The position numbers and the translations under genes are program-made. Below, in pieces: positions 46,176-55,592 of a stretch of DNA of 64,000 bases. The notes below the pieces were generated by a model, which did not search any database, was not told where the DNA came from, and saw only the letters and a program-made list of their open reading frames with translations. Numbering within the stretch: position 1 is the stretch's first letter; each line of letters opens with the position of its first letter. Source of the stretch: Oxalobacter sp. (GTDB lineage Bacteria > Pseudomonadota > Gammaproteobacteria > Burkholderiales > Burkholderiaceae_D); NCBI GenBank assembly GCA_003605115.1, contig QZKY01000004.1, positions 1-64,000 of the forward strand, read 5' to 3'.

Positions 46176-47513
46176 ATGAACCTCACACCCAAAGAAATCG
46201 TCGCCGAACTGGACAAACATGTCGTTGGCCAATCCAAAGCCAAGCGCGCGGTGGCCATCGCCTTGCGCAACCGCTGGCGTCGTCAGCAAGTTAACGAGCC
46301 ACTGCGTCATGAAATCACACCGAAAAATATTTTGATGATAGGCCCTACCGGCGTGGGTAAAACGGAAATCGCCCGTCGTCTCGCGCGTCTCGCTGATGCG
46401 CCTTTCATCAAAATCGAAGCGACGAAATTTACGGAAGTGGGCTATGTTGGCCGCGATGTGGACACGATCATCCGCGACCTGGCCGAAATCGGCATCAAGC
46501 AAACCCGTGAAGCGGAGATGCGCAAAGTACGCGAAAAAGCGATCGAAGCGGCTGAAGAACGCGTCCTGGATATCTTGCTGCCTCAACCGCGTGATTTTGG
46601 TTTTAACGCCAGCCCGACACCACCAGATGCGACAGGCGGCGTTGCGCGCCAAACTTTCCGCAAGCGTTTGCGCGAAGGCTCGCTGGACGACAAGGAAATT
46701 GAGCTGGAAGTGGCGGACTCGACGCCAACAATGGAAATCATGGCGCCGCCCGGCATGGAAGAGATGACCGAACAAATCAAGCAAATGTTTTCCGGGATGG
46801 GGGGCGGACGGAAACGCTCACGCAAAATGAAAATCGCGGACGCAATGAAAGTGCTGATCGAGGAAGAAGCCGACAAACTCGTCAATCACGATGAGATTAA
46901 GCAAAAGGCCGTCACCATGATTGAGCAAAATGGCATCGTCTTTCTCGATGAAGTGGACAAAATTACGGGGCGCGCAGAAACCGGTGGTGCCGATGTTTCC
47001 CGCGCGGGCGTGCAACGCGATTTGCTCCCGCTGGTGGAAGGCACAACGGTCAACACCAAGTACGGCATGATCAAAACTGATCATATTCTGTTCATCGCTT
47101 CGGGTGCGTTTCACTTGTCCAAGCCATCGGATTTGATTCCGGAATTGCAGGGACGCTTCCCCATCCGCGTCGAACTCGATTCGCTGTCGATCTCGGACTT
47201 CGAACGCATTTTGACCAGCACAGATGCCTGCCTCACCACGCAATATGAAGCGCTGCTCTCCACGGAGGAAGTCAAAATCGTTTTTGCCAATGAAGGGATT
47301 CAACGGCTTGCCGAAATCGCTTATTCCGTCAATGAACGCACTGAAAATATCGGCGCGCGCCGCCTGTATACCGTCATGGAAAAACTGCTGGAGGAAATTT
47401 CGTATTCCGCAACGGAGTCAAAGGGACAAACGATCATCATTGATGCAGCTTATGTCAATGACCGTTTGGATGCGCTGGCAGTGAATGAGGATTTGTCGCG
47501 CTACGTGCTGTAA
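46176..47513 (+). CDS. hslU: ATP-dependent protease ATPase subunit HslU
   Basis: This AAA+ unfoldase partners HslV. It has 445 residues, with Walker A GPTGVGKT at 56-63, the pore-loop motif GYVG in TEVGYVGRD, the variable I domain (about 110-235) and Walker [11 protein letters not shown], then sensor and C-terminal segments ending in the characteristic DLSRYVL tail that docks into HslV. It ends at a strong terminator. Confidence 0.97.
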   Translation: MNLTPKEIVAELDKHVVGQSKAKRAVAIALRNRWRRQQVNEPLRHEITPKNILMIGPTGVGKTEIARRLARLADAPFIKIEATKFTEVGYVGRDVDTIIRDLAEIGIKQTREAEMRKVREKAIEAAEERVLDILLPQPRDFGFNASPTPPDATGGVARQTFRKRLREGSLDDKEIELEVADSTPTMEIMAPPGMEEMTEQIKQMFSGMGGGRKRSRKMKIADAMKVLIEEEADKLVNHDEIKQKAVTMIEQNGIVFLDEVDKITGRAETGGADVSRAGVQRDLLPLVEGTTVNTKYGMIKTDHILFIASGAFHLSKPSDLIPELQGRFPIRVELDSLSISDFERILTSTDACLTTQYEALLSTEEVKIVFANEGIQRLAEIAYSVNERTENIGARRLYTVMEKLLEEISYSATESKGQTIIIDAAYVNDRLDALAVNEDLSRYVL

Positions 47514-47527
47514 GCATTTTACTGACT

Positions 47528-47558
47528 AAAAAAGGCAGCTTGTGAAGCTGCCTTTTTT
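47528..47558 (+). terminator. Terminator of the hslVU operon
   Basis: A perfect stem (AAAAAAGGCAGCTT/AAGCTGCCTTTTTT) with a GTG loop lies 15 nt after the hslU stop, ending in a T-run. Confidence 0.93.
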
Positions 47559-47797
47559 GTTCCGGCTTCGACATAAGGGCACAGGCGGCCATTCGGCCTT
47601 ACCTGCCGCTCAGGTGATTGCTTACGACTGTCTGGAATGCAATAGATAGGCGCCACTTCATGAAAAAATCAAGCCTGGCACTTTTAATTATGTCACCCTG
47701 ATTCGAGAAGCTGCGTGCCGAAATATTCATTGAACTCTTGTACGTGTACTCCAAGTTGATTCAACCTAAACCCTCGGCCACCGAAAAATTCTGACCC
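47559..47797. other. Non-coding, AT-rich spacer
   Basis: This 239-bp stretch lies between the hslU terminator and the convergent SEC-C gene. No frame of useful length, tRNA fold or clear repeat is visible. A short GGCC-ATTC-GGCC hairpin lies near 47586-47600. Confidence 0.4.
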
Positions 47798-48913
47798 TCA
47801 GGACACTCTTTTAATGCTAGCAATCGATACACCCTTGAAGTAATCTATCCCCGCATAATGTATCGGCGGTGGCGCAAAAGATTGACCTGTAAAGATATTG
47901 GGTACTCCGGCATGAGCCTGCACACGAATCCACTCCTTTCCTTCATGTGGTAGTGCTTCATACCATGAAGGTGAGAAATGGCAATTCTCACTTAATTGCA
48001 TTATCAATGCCCCTAGTATGGGTACAAGGCTATCTTCGGGCAATCTCGCCAGCGTATGCATAAATGCTTCACAACTAACGTCACTATCTTCAAGCCAACA
48101 AAAACATATATATGACTTGCCACCAGCCGCAAACGAAATGATGGTCATAGCGTCAAGCCTTACATCCTCACGACCAAGACTTTGAATTTTTTTACCTGCA
48201 ACATCAGTTTCTGGGAAAAAGCCACCGGCGCACTGAATGGGGAAAATCCCATCAAGCTCAAATAAAACTGCCCTGACAGAATCCCATTTTCTCGACATAA
48301 GTATCTCGTCGTATTTTTCCTTATGGTCTATTGAATCCCGCATTCCAAGCTCAACCCCTTTGTTAAAGAGAACAACAAAGTCCTGCATTAACGAATTATC
48401 ACTGGCTTGAAATGTTCGGTAATTATTTTGAAGTGAAGAAGCGTGCTTGGTATACAGTTCCCGAGCAACCGAGCGATAGGCCAATAGAAAGCACTGTTCT
48501 TTGGAGCCTGTAAATGGTCTGTCTTCTAGGGGGGCAAATAGCTTCTTATCGTGGGCGCTACAAAATCCTGGGAACGTAGATGCTTCTCGCCAACCAACAA
48601 GGGTAGGCAATAGTTTCCCATGTGTTTTTGCAAGGCCACTTACTGAAAGTTTATAAGAATAAACATGTCCATCACGTTCTATAACCCCCAAACTACCAGA
48701 CCTGGATACTGTGTGAGCATTGATTGTCCCTTTCGAACACTCATGTGAGATAGGGGTGGGAGCTAAGCATTTATTCTTAGGAGCAAGTTTACGGATCTGT
48801 GCATCTATCATTCCAGGAGTTAGTTTTGGTGGCTCATTCGGACTGCCATGGCAATGCTTGTATTTCTTTCCTGAACCGCACGGGCATTTTTCATTTCGAC
48901 CTATTTTTTGCAT
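47798..48913 (-). CDS. SEC-C zinc-motif protein with second Cys/His cluster, accessory, unknown function
   Basis: This 371-residue protein starts with a SEC-C motif (Cys10, Cys12, His20, Cys21 in CPCGSGKKYKHCHG), usually a zinc site for protein or ribosome contact. A second set of possible ligands follows: Cys49, Cys59, His67 (INAHTVSRSG), Cys118 and His121 (FCSAHDKKLF), reminiscent of a treble-clef arrangement. The remainder is mixed alpha/beta with no motif I can name. The gene and its flanks are clearly more AT-rich than the neighbouring core genes, suggesting later acquisition. The ATG at 48913 has no strong ribosome site; a TTG seven codons up is possible. It stands alone. Confidence 0.75.
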   Translation of the reverse strand: MQKIGRNEKCPCGSGKKYKHCHGSPNEPPKLTPGMIDAQIRKLAPKNKCLAPTPISHECSKGTINAHTVSRSGSLGVIERDGHVYSYKLSVSGLAKTHGKLLPTLVGWREASTFPGFCSAHDKKLFAPLEDRPFTGSKEQCFLLAYRSVARELYTKHASSLQNNYRTFQASDNSLMQDFVVLFNKGVELGMRDSIDHKEKYDEILMSRKWDSVRAVLFELDGIFPIQCAGGFFPETDVAGKKIQSLGREDVRLDAMTIISFAAGGKSYICFCWLEDSDVSCEAFMHTLARLPEDSLVPILGALIMQLSENCHFSPSWYEALPHEGKEWIRVQAHAGVPNIFTGQSFAPPPIHYAGIDYFKGVSIASIKRVS

Positions 48914-49200
48914 GAATTCTAGCGACAGTGACAAGGCGCGAGTTTGTTAGACGGTTAACATCCCTCAATTTTATACGATGTTGAGGAGCTGCTTGTATCT
49001 GGAAGGAGCCTCTCGTAGCCGCATGCGTCAGCGTCCGCTTTGGCCGATTAGCGGAAGGGAAAGGGGCGTTACATTTTGCTCTGTAATGATTCCGGCCACT
49101 CGCTTGGCTCGCTTAGCTTGCGCCGTAATAAAGCCGTGGAATCACGGCTCTTGTTTTGGCTTCGACGTAACGCCGCCTTCGCCGCTCAAGCCTGAAACGG
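48914..49200. other. Spacer between the SEC-C gene and gpsA, with repeat and hairpins
   Basis: No convincing gene. It contains a diverged inverted relative of the gapA-side 69-bp repeat (49099-49131) and the hairpin AGCCGTG-GAAT-CACGGCT (49132-49149), which may serve as a weak terminator for leftward gpsA (TTTATT follows on that strand). Confidence 0.45.
49099..49131 (-). repeat. Diverged third copy of the 69-bp repeat family
   Basis: Read on the minus strand, this segment (TTATTACGGCGCAAGCTAAG onward, then GAGC and AAGCGAG) aligns with TTACGGCGTAGGCTAACGTG, GAGC and AGCGAA of copies 1 and 2, with several substitutions and a small gap. Like them it lies 3' of a metabolic gene in the sense direction. 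Confidence 0.45.
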
Positions 49201-50208
49201 TTACGCCGTTTCCGCCTTGTTGTCTCTTGCCATCAGTGTCGCCACCATCTCGCGCGGCGAATCGCCGTTGAACAGCACGCGTGCAACGGCATTGGATATC
49301 GGCATATCGACACCGATCTTTGCAGCCAGATCACAGACGGCTCGTGCGCAATTCACGCCTTCGGCGACATGACCGAGTTCCGTCACAACGGTATCGAGCG
49401 ATTTGCCTTTGGCAAGCTCCAATCCAACGGTGCGATTGCGCGACAGATTGCCGGTGCAAGTGAGAATCAAATCCCCCACGCCCGTCAGCCCCATGAAGGT
49501 TTCAGTGCGCCCGCCCAGTGCCACGCCAAGTCGGGTGATTTCAGCGAGCCCGCGCGTGAGCAAGGCTGCGCGCGCGTTCAATCCCAAGCCCAAGCCATCG
49601 GCCATGCCTGCTGCGATTGCCAAAATATTTTTGACTGCGCCGCCGACTTCCACGCCGATCACGTCATCGCTGGAGTACACGCGCACGTTGGCACCATGCA
49701 CGGCTGAAATCGTCAGCTGGCACAACGCATCAGATTGAGAAGCGATGGTCAACGCGCAGGGCATGCCCGCTGCGACTTCTTGCGCGAACGAGGGCCCTGA
49801 AAGCACGCCAATGGGAATGGTTTCTCCCAACTCACTCGTCACGATTTGATGCGGTAAGCGACCCGTCGTTTCTTCGAATCCCTTGCACAGCCAAACGAAA
49901 TTGGGAATGGGTTTGCCTTTTAATTGCCGAGCGGTGGGCGCCAAGCCAGCAACAGGTGTGGCAACAATCAAGAGCGACGGTTCACCATCGGTTTGTGAAA
50001 CATGCGACACCGCTTCATCGAAATCCAGACTCAAGCGCAGCGAATCGGGCAGTTTGAATCCTGGCAGAAAGAGCTTGTTCTCGCGCTGATCCATCAGAGG
50101 TCGCATTTCAGATTCGAAACGCCCCCATAACAGCACGTCGTTGCGCGGCGCAAGGACAATGGCCATGGCCGTTCCCCAGGCTCCCGCACCGATGATCGTG
50201 ATCTTCAT
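49201..50208 (-). CDS. gpsA: Glycerol-3-phosphate dehydrogenase [NAD(P)+]
   Basis: It makes sn-glycerol 3-phosphate for phospholipids from dihydroxyacetone phosphate. The 335-residue protein opens with ITIIGAGAWGTAMA (Rossmann Gly7-Gly12) and carries catalytic Lys193 in VGGAVKNILAIAAG and the segment GVGDLILTCTG. It starts 9 bp after the SH3-domain gene and closes the leftward rhodanese-grxC-secB-SH3-gpsA operon. Confidence 0.96.
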   Translation of the reverse strand: MKITIIGAGAWGTAMAIVLAPRNDVLLWGRFESEMRPLMDQRENKLFLPGFKLPDSLRLSLDFDEAVSHVSQTDGEPSLLIVATPVAGLAPTARQLKGKPIPNFVWLCKGFEETTGRLPHQIVTSELGETIPIGVLSGPSFAQEVAAGMPCALTIASQSDALCQLTISAVHGANVRVYSSDDVIGVEVGGAVKNILAIAAGMADGLGLGLNARAALLTRGLAEITRLGVALGGRTETFMGLTGVGDLILTCTGNLSRNRTVGLELAKGKSLDTVVTELGHVAEGVNCARAVCDLAAKIGVDMPISNAVARVLFNGDSPREMVATLMARDNKAETA

Positions 50209-50217
50209 ATTTTTACC

Positions 50218-50661
50218 TTACGCACCCCACACTTCGGCGGCGTGCACGTAACCTGTTTGTCCGTCGCGATGTTTGATCTTGACCCAGCCCGATGTGGCAG
50301 GCTCGGCAATGTCCAGAATCACTCCTTTGTCTGCCGTGAAAGCCGTGGGGGCATTCGGATCGCCATATGTTCTGATTTTTGCCTTGTCTGCCGTTACCAC
50401 CACTGTACGCTTGTGACCCAGAACGCGGCTCTCAACCCAGTTCATCTCGCCTGAAACGTCGCGCACTTTCGACCATTGTCCAGATACATGCACGACTTCA
50501 ACCGGCATGCCACGCGGTGCGATATAGCGCTTGATGCCGTTTTGCGTCGGCGCGTCATACATGATGGCTGGCGTATTGCCAATCGCTTTGAAATTGAAGG
50601 ATTGCGCACACACTGCCGTGGGCAAACATGCCGCGACAAGAAGTACTCGAAGCCATTTCAT
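50218..50661 (-). CDS. Exported SH3-domain protein
   Basis: This 147-residue protein has a signal peptide (cleavage near AVCAQ, residue 19) and two SH3b-like beta-barrel repeats: one around KRYIAPRGMPVEVVHVSGQW, one around KAKIRTYGDPNAPTAF and GWVKIKHRDGQTGYVHA. Bacterial SH3 domains of this type usually bind cell wall. GGAGG lies 6 nt before the ATG at 50661; the open frame upstream is an artefact. It sits between secB and gpsA in their operon. Confidence 0.85.
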   Translation of the reverse strand: MKWLRVLLVAACLPTAVCAQSFNFKAIGNTPAIMYDAPTQNGIKRYIAPRGMPVEVVHVSGQWSKVRDVSGEMNWVESRVLGHKRTVVVTADKAKIRTYGDPNAPTAFTADKGVILDIAEPATSGWVKIKHRDGQTGYVHAAEVWGA

Positions 50662-50707
50662 GAAATCCTCCGCTTCTTCGTAAGGGGGTGGATGAATCTT
50701 TTTGCTA

Positions 50708-51157
50708 TCAGCTCGCCTGAGATGCTGCGGCCTGACCTTGCTTGCTTTCATGGTAGAGCGCCTCGAAATTGATTTCTGCCAGGTGCAGGGGCGGAAAACC
50801 CGCTCGCGTAATGGCATCGGCGATATTGGAGCGCAAGTAAGGATAAACAATGTTGGGACAACCGATGGCCAGGAGAGGCTCAAGGTCGTTTCCAGGAATG
50901 TTGCGCGCCTCAAAGATGCCCGCTTGTTGGCCTTCTACCAGATAGGCAGTCTTGTCTTTGATTTTTGCTGTCACCGTCACCGTGACAATCGATTCGTAAA
51001 TGGCTTCGCTCACTTGTTCCATGCCAACACTCACCGATACTTCAACCGCGGGCATGGCTTGCTCCAGAAAAATGGCGGGGGAATTCGGTTGTTCGAGTGA
51101 GAGGTCTTTCAAGTAAATGCGTTGAATCTGGAATACCGGCTGTTGTTGTTCCGACAT
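50708..51157 (-). CDS. secB: Protein-export chaperone SecB
   Basis: This tetrameric cytosolic chaperone holds preproteins unfolded for SecA. It has 149 residues, with the family segments [29 protein letters not shown] and the SecA-contact region [25 protein letters not shown], plus a Gln/Ala-rich tail. It sits 25 bp after grxC in the leftward operon, as in many betaproteobacteria. Confidence 0.95.
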   Translation of the reverse strand: MSEQQQPVFQIQRIYLKDLSLEQPNSPAIFLEQAMPAVEVSVSVGMEQVSEAIYESIVTVTVTAKIKDKTAYLVEGQQAGIFEARNIPGNDLEPLLAIGCPNIVYPYLRSNIADAITRAGFPPLHLAEINFEALYHESKQGQAAASQAS

Positions 51158-51182
51158 ATCTTTTACTCTTTCTTTGTTTTAT

Positions 51183-51473
51183 TTAAATTGGGGTCGTCTG
51201 GGTTTCTGTTTGTGACATGCCCAGCATGGCTTGGAGCTCACCAGCCTTGTCGAGCGCAAACAAATCATCACAACCTCCCACATACGTACCGCCAATGAAA
51301 ATTTGCGGCACGGTACGCCTGCCCGTTTTTTCAATCATGCGTTCGCGCGCAGACTCATCAAGGTCGATGCGTATCGTTTCAATGTGTTGCACCCCCCTGG
51401 ACATGAGCAAACGCTCAGCCCGTACGCAATACGGGCAGATGGCTGTGGAATACATCACCACGCCAGTGCTCAT
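51183..51473 (-). CDS. grxC: Glutaredoxin 3
   Basis: This 96-residue thioredoxin-fold dithiol glutaredoxin has the active site CPYC at residues 13-16 and the glutathione-binding segments RRTVPQIFIGGTYVGGCDDL. It acts with glutathione in cytosolic thiol reduction. The ATG overlaps the rhodanese stop by 4 nt, so translation is coupled. Confidence 0.94.
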   Translation of the reverse strand: MSTGVVMYSTAICPYCVRAERLLMSRGVQHIETIRIDLDESARERMIEKTGRRTVPQIFIGGTYVGGCDDLFALDKAGELQAMLGMSQTETQTTPI

Positions 51474-51919
51474 GCTTTTCCTTTTTTCTTGTCCTTGGAC
51501 TTTTCAGCCACGGCGGCACCGGATTCTGTAGGCATGCCGTCGCTTATCCACGACTTCATCCCCCCCTCGATACTGCAAACGTTGCTAAAACCCGCCTTTT
51601 TCAGGGTAGCTGTCGCGCGTGAAGAACGCTTGCCATTTTCGCAAACGAGCACCACTGGCTCGTTTTTGTAGCGCTCAATCCGCCCCAACTTGTTCCCCAA
51701 CTCCTCGAGAGGAATATGAATGGCATTGCGGATATGCTCAGCCTGGTAGTCTTCCTCCTTCCGGATATCCACAAAAACATGCCGCTCCTTGTTCATCTTT
51801 TGTGTCACCGTGTATACCGAATGGTGTGCCCCACGGCCTTGCAGTATGGGTAGCAAGAGCAAAACGATGCATGCTGAGGCTACGCCGATCAAAAAAATGT
51901 TGTTGATTATGAAATTCAC
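51470..51919 (-). CDS. Membrane-anchored rhodanese-like protein
   Basis: This 149-residue protein has an N-terminal membrane helix (about 5-27) and one rhodanese domain (VFVDIRKEEDYQAEHIRNA, then active-site loop Cys93 in LVCENGKRSS), followed by a Lys-rich tail. It can probably carry persulfide sulfur at the membrane face; the substrate is unknown. It heads the leftward grxC-secB-gpsA operon and is divergent from gpmA over 140 bp, a conserved betaproteobacterial layout. Confidence 0.88.
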   Translation of the reverse strand: MNFIINNIFLIGVASACIVLLLLPILQGRGAHHSVYTVTQKMNKERHVFVDIRKEEDYQAEHIRNAIHIPLEELGNKLGRIERYKNEPVVLVCENGKRSSRATATLKKAGFSNVCSIEGGMKSWISDGMPTESGAAVAEKSKDKKKGKA

Positions 51920-52059
51920 TTGAATACCTTGCTATTGGTCAACGATTTACAAACCTTGTCATTATAAAATATATGCGTTGCAGCCACGGATTAAATCTTG
52001 CGAAGCCTGTTTGATGGTTCTGATTCAAAGCCGCCCCACATTTTGATAACGATAAAAAT

Positions 52060-52818
52060 ATGCACAAAATTGTATTCATGCGCCACGGCCAGTCCACATG
52101 GAACCTGGAAAACCGCTTCACCGGCTGGACCGATGTCGATCTGACTCCCCAGGGCGTCGCTGAAGCCCATTATGCTGGCCAAGTACTCAAGGGAGCAGGG
52201 TTTGCCTTTGATCTTGCCTATACCTCCGTGCTGAAGCGAGCCATCCGTACGCTTTGGATTGTTCTGGATGAAATGAATCTGATGTGGATTCCTGTCATTT
52301 CGGACTGGCATCTGAATGAGCGTCATTACGGTTCACTTCAGGGGTTCAACAAAGCGGAAACCGCCGCGCGCTATGGAGAGCACCAAGTGCACCTATGGCG
52401 GCGAAGCTATGACATTGCCCCCGCCCCCCTTGACCCGAAAGACCCCCGCGCCTCATACCGTGATCGTCATTATGCTTCCTTGAACCCCCAAGAAATTCCC
52501 CTGACTGAAAGCCTGAAAGATACCGTCGCGCGTGTCATGCCCTTGTGGCATGGATCGATCGCGCCGGCGATACGGGAGGGCAAGTGTATCCTGATCGCAG
52601 CGCATGGCAACAGCCTCCGTGCACTCATTAAGGAGTTGGAAGGCATCAGCGATGAAGAAATTGTCAAGCTGAACATCCCCACCGGACAGCCCCTCGTTTA
52701 TGAACTTGACGAAAACCTCAAACCTTTGCGAAGCTACTACCTGGGCGACCCTGCCGCAATTGAAGCGGCGACAAAAGCTGTCGCCGCGCAGGGTACCGTA
52801 AAGGGAGCGATCAAATAA
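52060..52818 (+). CDS. gpmA: 2,3-bisphosphoglycerate-dependent phosphoglycerate mutase
   Basis: This glycolytic enzyme interconverts 3- and 2-phosphoglycerate. The 252-residue protein has the phospho-histidine motif MRHGQSTWN (His9), the substrate segment [17 protein letters not shown], and the second active-site His in [14 protein letters not shown]. It is the first gene of a rightward operon with envC, ctpA and moeB; the functional link is loose but the order is conserved. Confidence 0.96.
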   Translation: MHKIVFMRHGQSTWNLENRFTGWTDVDLTPQGVAEAHYAGQVLKGAGFAFDLAYTSVLKRAIRTLWIVLDEMNLMWIPVISDWHLNERHYGSLQGFNKAETAARYGEHQVHLWRRSYDIAPAPLDPKDPRASYRDRHYASLNPQEIPLTESLKDTVARVMPLWHGSIAPAIREGKCILIAAHGNSLRALIKELEGISDEEIVKLNIPTGQPLVYELDENLKPLRSYYLGDPAAIEAATKAVAAQGTVKGAIK

Positions 52819-52829
52819 ACGAAAAGTGC

Positions 52830-54137
52830 ATGTTGTTCACCACTGTGGGCAAAACGAGACCCAAGCTGCTTTGGTTCGGGATTTTTGCCTTTTTGGCTTT
52901 ATTTTTCTCATACCACCCCAATTCTCACGCAGCGCCGCGCATTACCGAGCGCACCAAGCAAAAACAAGCTGCCGAAGCCAAGCGCGCTGAATTAAACAAA
53001 AAACTCGATTCGCTCAAGCGAGAAATTTCCAAGACCGAAACGGCAAAAGGCACTGCGGCAGACACCTTGGCGGAATCCGAAGCGGCCATTTCGCACGCCA
53101 ATCGGTCTTTGCGTGAACTCATTGCAGAGCGCCAGCAGACAGAAAAGCGCCTATCACAACTCTCCCGCGACCAAAGCAAACTGAATCAAACCCTGAGCGC
53201 GCAAAAGCAGCGTTTGGCCAAACTTTTGCGGGAGCAATACATCACCGCCAGCGAAGATCACATCAAGCTTTTGATGTCGGGCGATAACCCCAATCGCATC
53301 ACCCGCGAGTTGCAATACATGGCCTACGTCTCGCAGGCGCAGGTCAAACTGATTGATGAATTACGCACCACACTTGAGGCTGTCCAATCCAACAAGGAAG
53401 CCACGCAAAACGTCAAAGAAGAACTTGAAGAAATCGCCGCTGAAAAGCGCTCCCATCGAAAACATCTCGAAAAGGAAAAAGCCCGGCGCGCTGCGGTGCT
53501 CTCTGAAATTTCATCCAAGCTGGCAGCGCAACGCAAAGAAGCGAATCGACTTGCGCACAATCAGCAGCGTTTGACAACGCTCGTTGACAAGCTCGGTAAA
53601 TTGATTGAAGCACAGCGCAAGGCGGAAGCCAAAAAGCGGCGGGAACGACTGGCCAAAGCGAAAAAAGCAAGAAAACCCGTGAAAGGCCGCAAACCGCCCG
53701 TCACCCCGGAAGAGCCTCCCGAAGAAGTTGATACGTATAGTGCCTTTGCTAAATTGCGGGGCAAAATGAAACTGCCGGTACGCGGCACCATTACCAACCG
53801 GTTCGGCACCAAGCGTAGCGATGGCCCCCGCTCCAAGGGCATCTTCATTCGCGCGCCGGAAGGCACCGAAGTGAAATCCGTGGCAAAAGGCAAAGTTGTC
53901 TTTTCCGACTGGCTCAGAGGGTTTGGCAATTTGCTCATCGTTGATCATGGCAGTCAATACATGACCATTTATGGTAACAATCAGACACTATTCAAACAGG
54001 TCGGCGATTCCGTCAATTCCGGGGACGTCATTGCCGGCGCTGGCAACAGCGGTGGAAATGAGCATTCTGGCTTATACTTCGAAATGCGGCACCGGGGACG
54101 GGCTTTTGATCCTCTGGGCTGGGCAACTATCAGGTGA
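52830..54137 (+). CDS. envC: EnvC-like murein hydrolase activator (degenerate LytM/M23)
   Basis: This 435-residue exported protein has a signal peptide to about residue 34, a long coiled coil (about 40-275), a basic Lys/Arg hinge, then a LytM domain (about 310-435). The zinc ligands are lost: the usual HxGxD is SKGIF here, and HLHFE is GLYFE. That is the hallmark of EnvC-type activators that switch on septal amidases at division rather than cut wall themselves. It starts 11 bp after gpmA and ends 3 bp before ctpA. Confidence 0.9.
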   Translation: MLFTTVGKTRPKLLWFGIFAFLALFFSYHPNSHAAPRITERTKQKQAAEAKRAELNKKLDSLKREISKTETAKGTAADTLAESEAAISHANRSLRELIAERQQTEKRLSQLSRDQSKLNQTLSAQKQRLAKLLREQYITASEDHIKLLMSGDNPNRITRELQYMAYVSQAQVKLIDELRTTLEAVQSNKEATQNVKEELEEIAAEKRSHRKHLEKEKARRAAVLSEISSKLAAQRKEANRLAHNQQRLTTLVDKLGKLIEAQRKAEAKKRRERLAKAKKARKPVKGRKPPVTPEEPPEEVDTYSAFAKLRGKMKLPVRGTITNRFGTKRSDGPRSKGIFIRAPEGTEVKSVAKGKVVFSDWLRGFGNLLIVDHGSQYMTIYGNNQTLFKQVGDSVNSGDVIAGAGNSGGNEHSGLYFEMRHRGRAFDPLGWATIR

Positions 54138-54140
54138 CAC

Positions 54141-55559
54141 ATGCGCAGCAAAATTAAAAATATCAGTCTGGTTTTGATCGGCATGATTGCCGGTATTGTC
54201 TTGAGTATGCATCTTTCAGCGATGGCGCAAAAGCAGGCAGACGCGCCTTTACCGCTTGAAGAGTTGCGGCAGCTTTCCGATGTTTTCGGGCTGATCAAGT
54301 CGGATTATGTCGAGCCGGTGGAAGACAAAAAACTGCTCATGGAAGCCATTTCCGGCATGGTGTCCTCGCTCGATCCGCATTCTGCCTATCTCGACAAAAA
54401 AGCACTCAAGGAATTGAAGGAAGGCACGCAGGGCAAATTCGTCGGCCTGGGTATTGAAGTCGGCATGGAAGATGGCTACGTCAAAGTCATTTCACCCATT
54501 GAAGATACGCCCGCCTATCGTGCCGGTCTCAAGCCGGGCGACTTGATTACCCGTTTGGATTCAACGCCGGTGAAAGGCATGACCCTGGACGAAGCCGTCA
54601 AACGCATGCGCGGTGAACCCAATACCAAAATTACGCTGACCATTGCCAGAAAAGAAGAGGCGCGCCCGATTGTTGTGACCATCACGCGTGAAGTCATCCA
54701 GGTCAAAAGTGTCAAGGCAAAATTTGTTGAGCCGGGTTATGTCTGGTTGCGCGTGGCGCAATTCCAGGAACCCACGGTCGCCGATCTTGTCAAGAAGTTG
54801 AACGAGCTCTACGCGAGCGACGCCAATATCAAAGGCTTGGTACTCGATTTGCGCAATGATCCGGGCGGCGTATTGCCGGGTGCGATCGGCGTCTCTGCCG
54901 CCTTTTTGCCGAAGGACGTCGTGGTCGTCACGACGAATGGGCAACTTCAGGATTCCAAGGCCACGTTTTATGCCCGCCGTGAATATTACGCAGCGCGCAA
55001 CCTCTCGGATCCGCTGACGAAGTTACCTGCCGCCGTGAAGACGGTGCCCATGGTGGTGTTGGTGAATGCCGGTTCCGCATCTGCCTCGGAAATTGTCGCG
55101 GGTGCGCTCCAGGATCACAAACGTGCGACGATTCTTGGCTCACAAACCTTCGGTAAAGGTTCCGTGCAAACGATTCGTCAATTGACACCGGACACGGCCA
55201 TTAAATTGACAACGGCGCGCTACTACACCCCCAACGGTCGCTCTATCCAGGCCAAAGGCATTCTGCCTGATTTAATGGTAGATGAAACCGCAGATGGCGA
55301 TGGTTTGAATTCCTTGCGGCTGCGTGAAGCCGATTTGCAGAAACATCTCCTGAACGATAAGGATGCCAAGGCTGAAGAGGCTGCAAAAGGCAAGCGCGAC
55401 GAAGTCGAAGAAGAATTGCGCCTGATTGAGATTGCAAAGAAGCGCAAGCGCCTTGAGTTTGGCAGCAAGGAGGATTTTCAGCTGACACAAGCGCTCAATC
55501 ATCTTAAGAAGCTGCCTGTTGTCCTCTCCAAGACGCCAACAGAAAAAAAGAAAAATTGA
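54141..55559 (+). CDS. ctpA: C-terminal processing serine protease (S41 family)
   Basis: This 472-residue periplasmic protease has a signal sequence or anchor (8-28), a PDZ domain (about 95-175; VGLGIEVGME, RAGLKPGDLI) and an S41 catalytic domain with Ser314 in GSASASEIV and Lys339 in TFGKGSVQ. A charged Lys/Glu C-terminal extension of about 90 residues follows. Relatives trim periplasmic and cell-wall enzymes, which fits its position 3 bp behind envC. Confidence 0.94.
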   Translation: MRSKIKNISLVLIGMIAGIVLSMHLSAMAQKQADAPLPLEELRQLSDVFGLIKSDYVEPVEDKKLLMEAISGMVSSLDPHSAYLDKKALKELKEGTQGKFVGLGIEVGMEDGYVKVISPIEDTPAYRAGLKPGDLITRLDSTPVKGMTLDEAVKRMRGEPNTKITLTIARKEEARPIVVTITREVIQVKSVKAKFVEPGYVWLRVAQFQEPTVADLVKKLNELYASDANIKGLVLDLRNDPGGVLPGAIGVSAAFLPKDVVVVTTNGQLQDSKATFYARREYYAARNLSDPLTKLPAAVKTVPMVVLVNAGSASASEIVAGALQDHKRATILGSQTFGKGSVQTIRQLTPDTAIKLTTARYYTPNGRSIQAKGILPDLMVDETADGDGLNSLRLREADLQKHLLNDKDAKAEEAAKGKRDEVEEELRLIEIAKKRKRLEFGSKEDFQLTQALNHLKKLPVVLSKTPTEKKKN

Positions 55560-55592
55560 CGCGCTGTTTTTTCTCTCACCACGCGTGCAACC

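Noticed and set aside
48978-49271. 97-codon rightward frame before gpsA
   Set aside because: It runs antisense into the end of gpsA, and the peptide is low-complexity without a start context.
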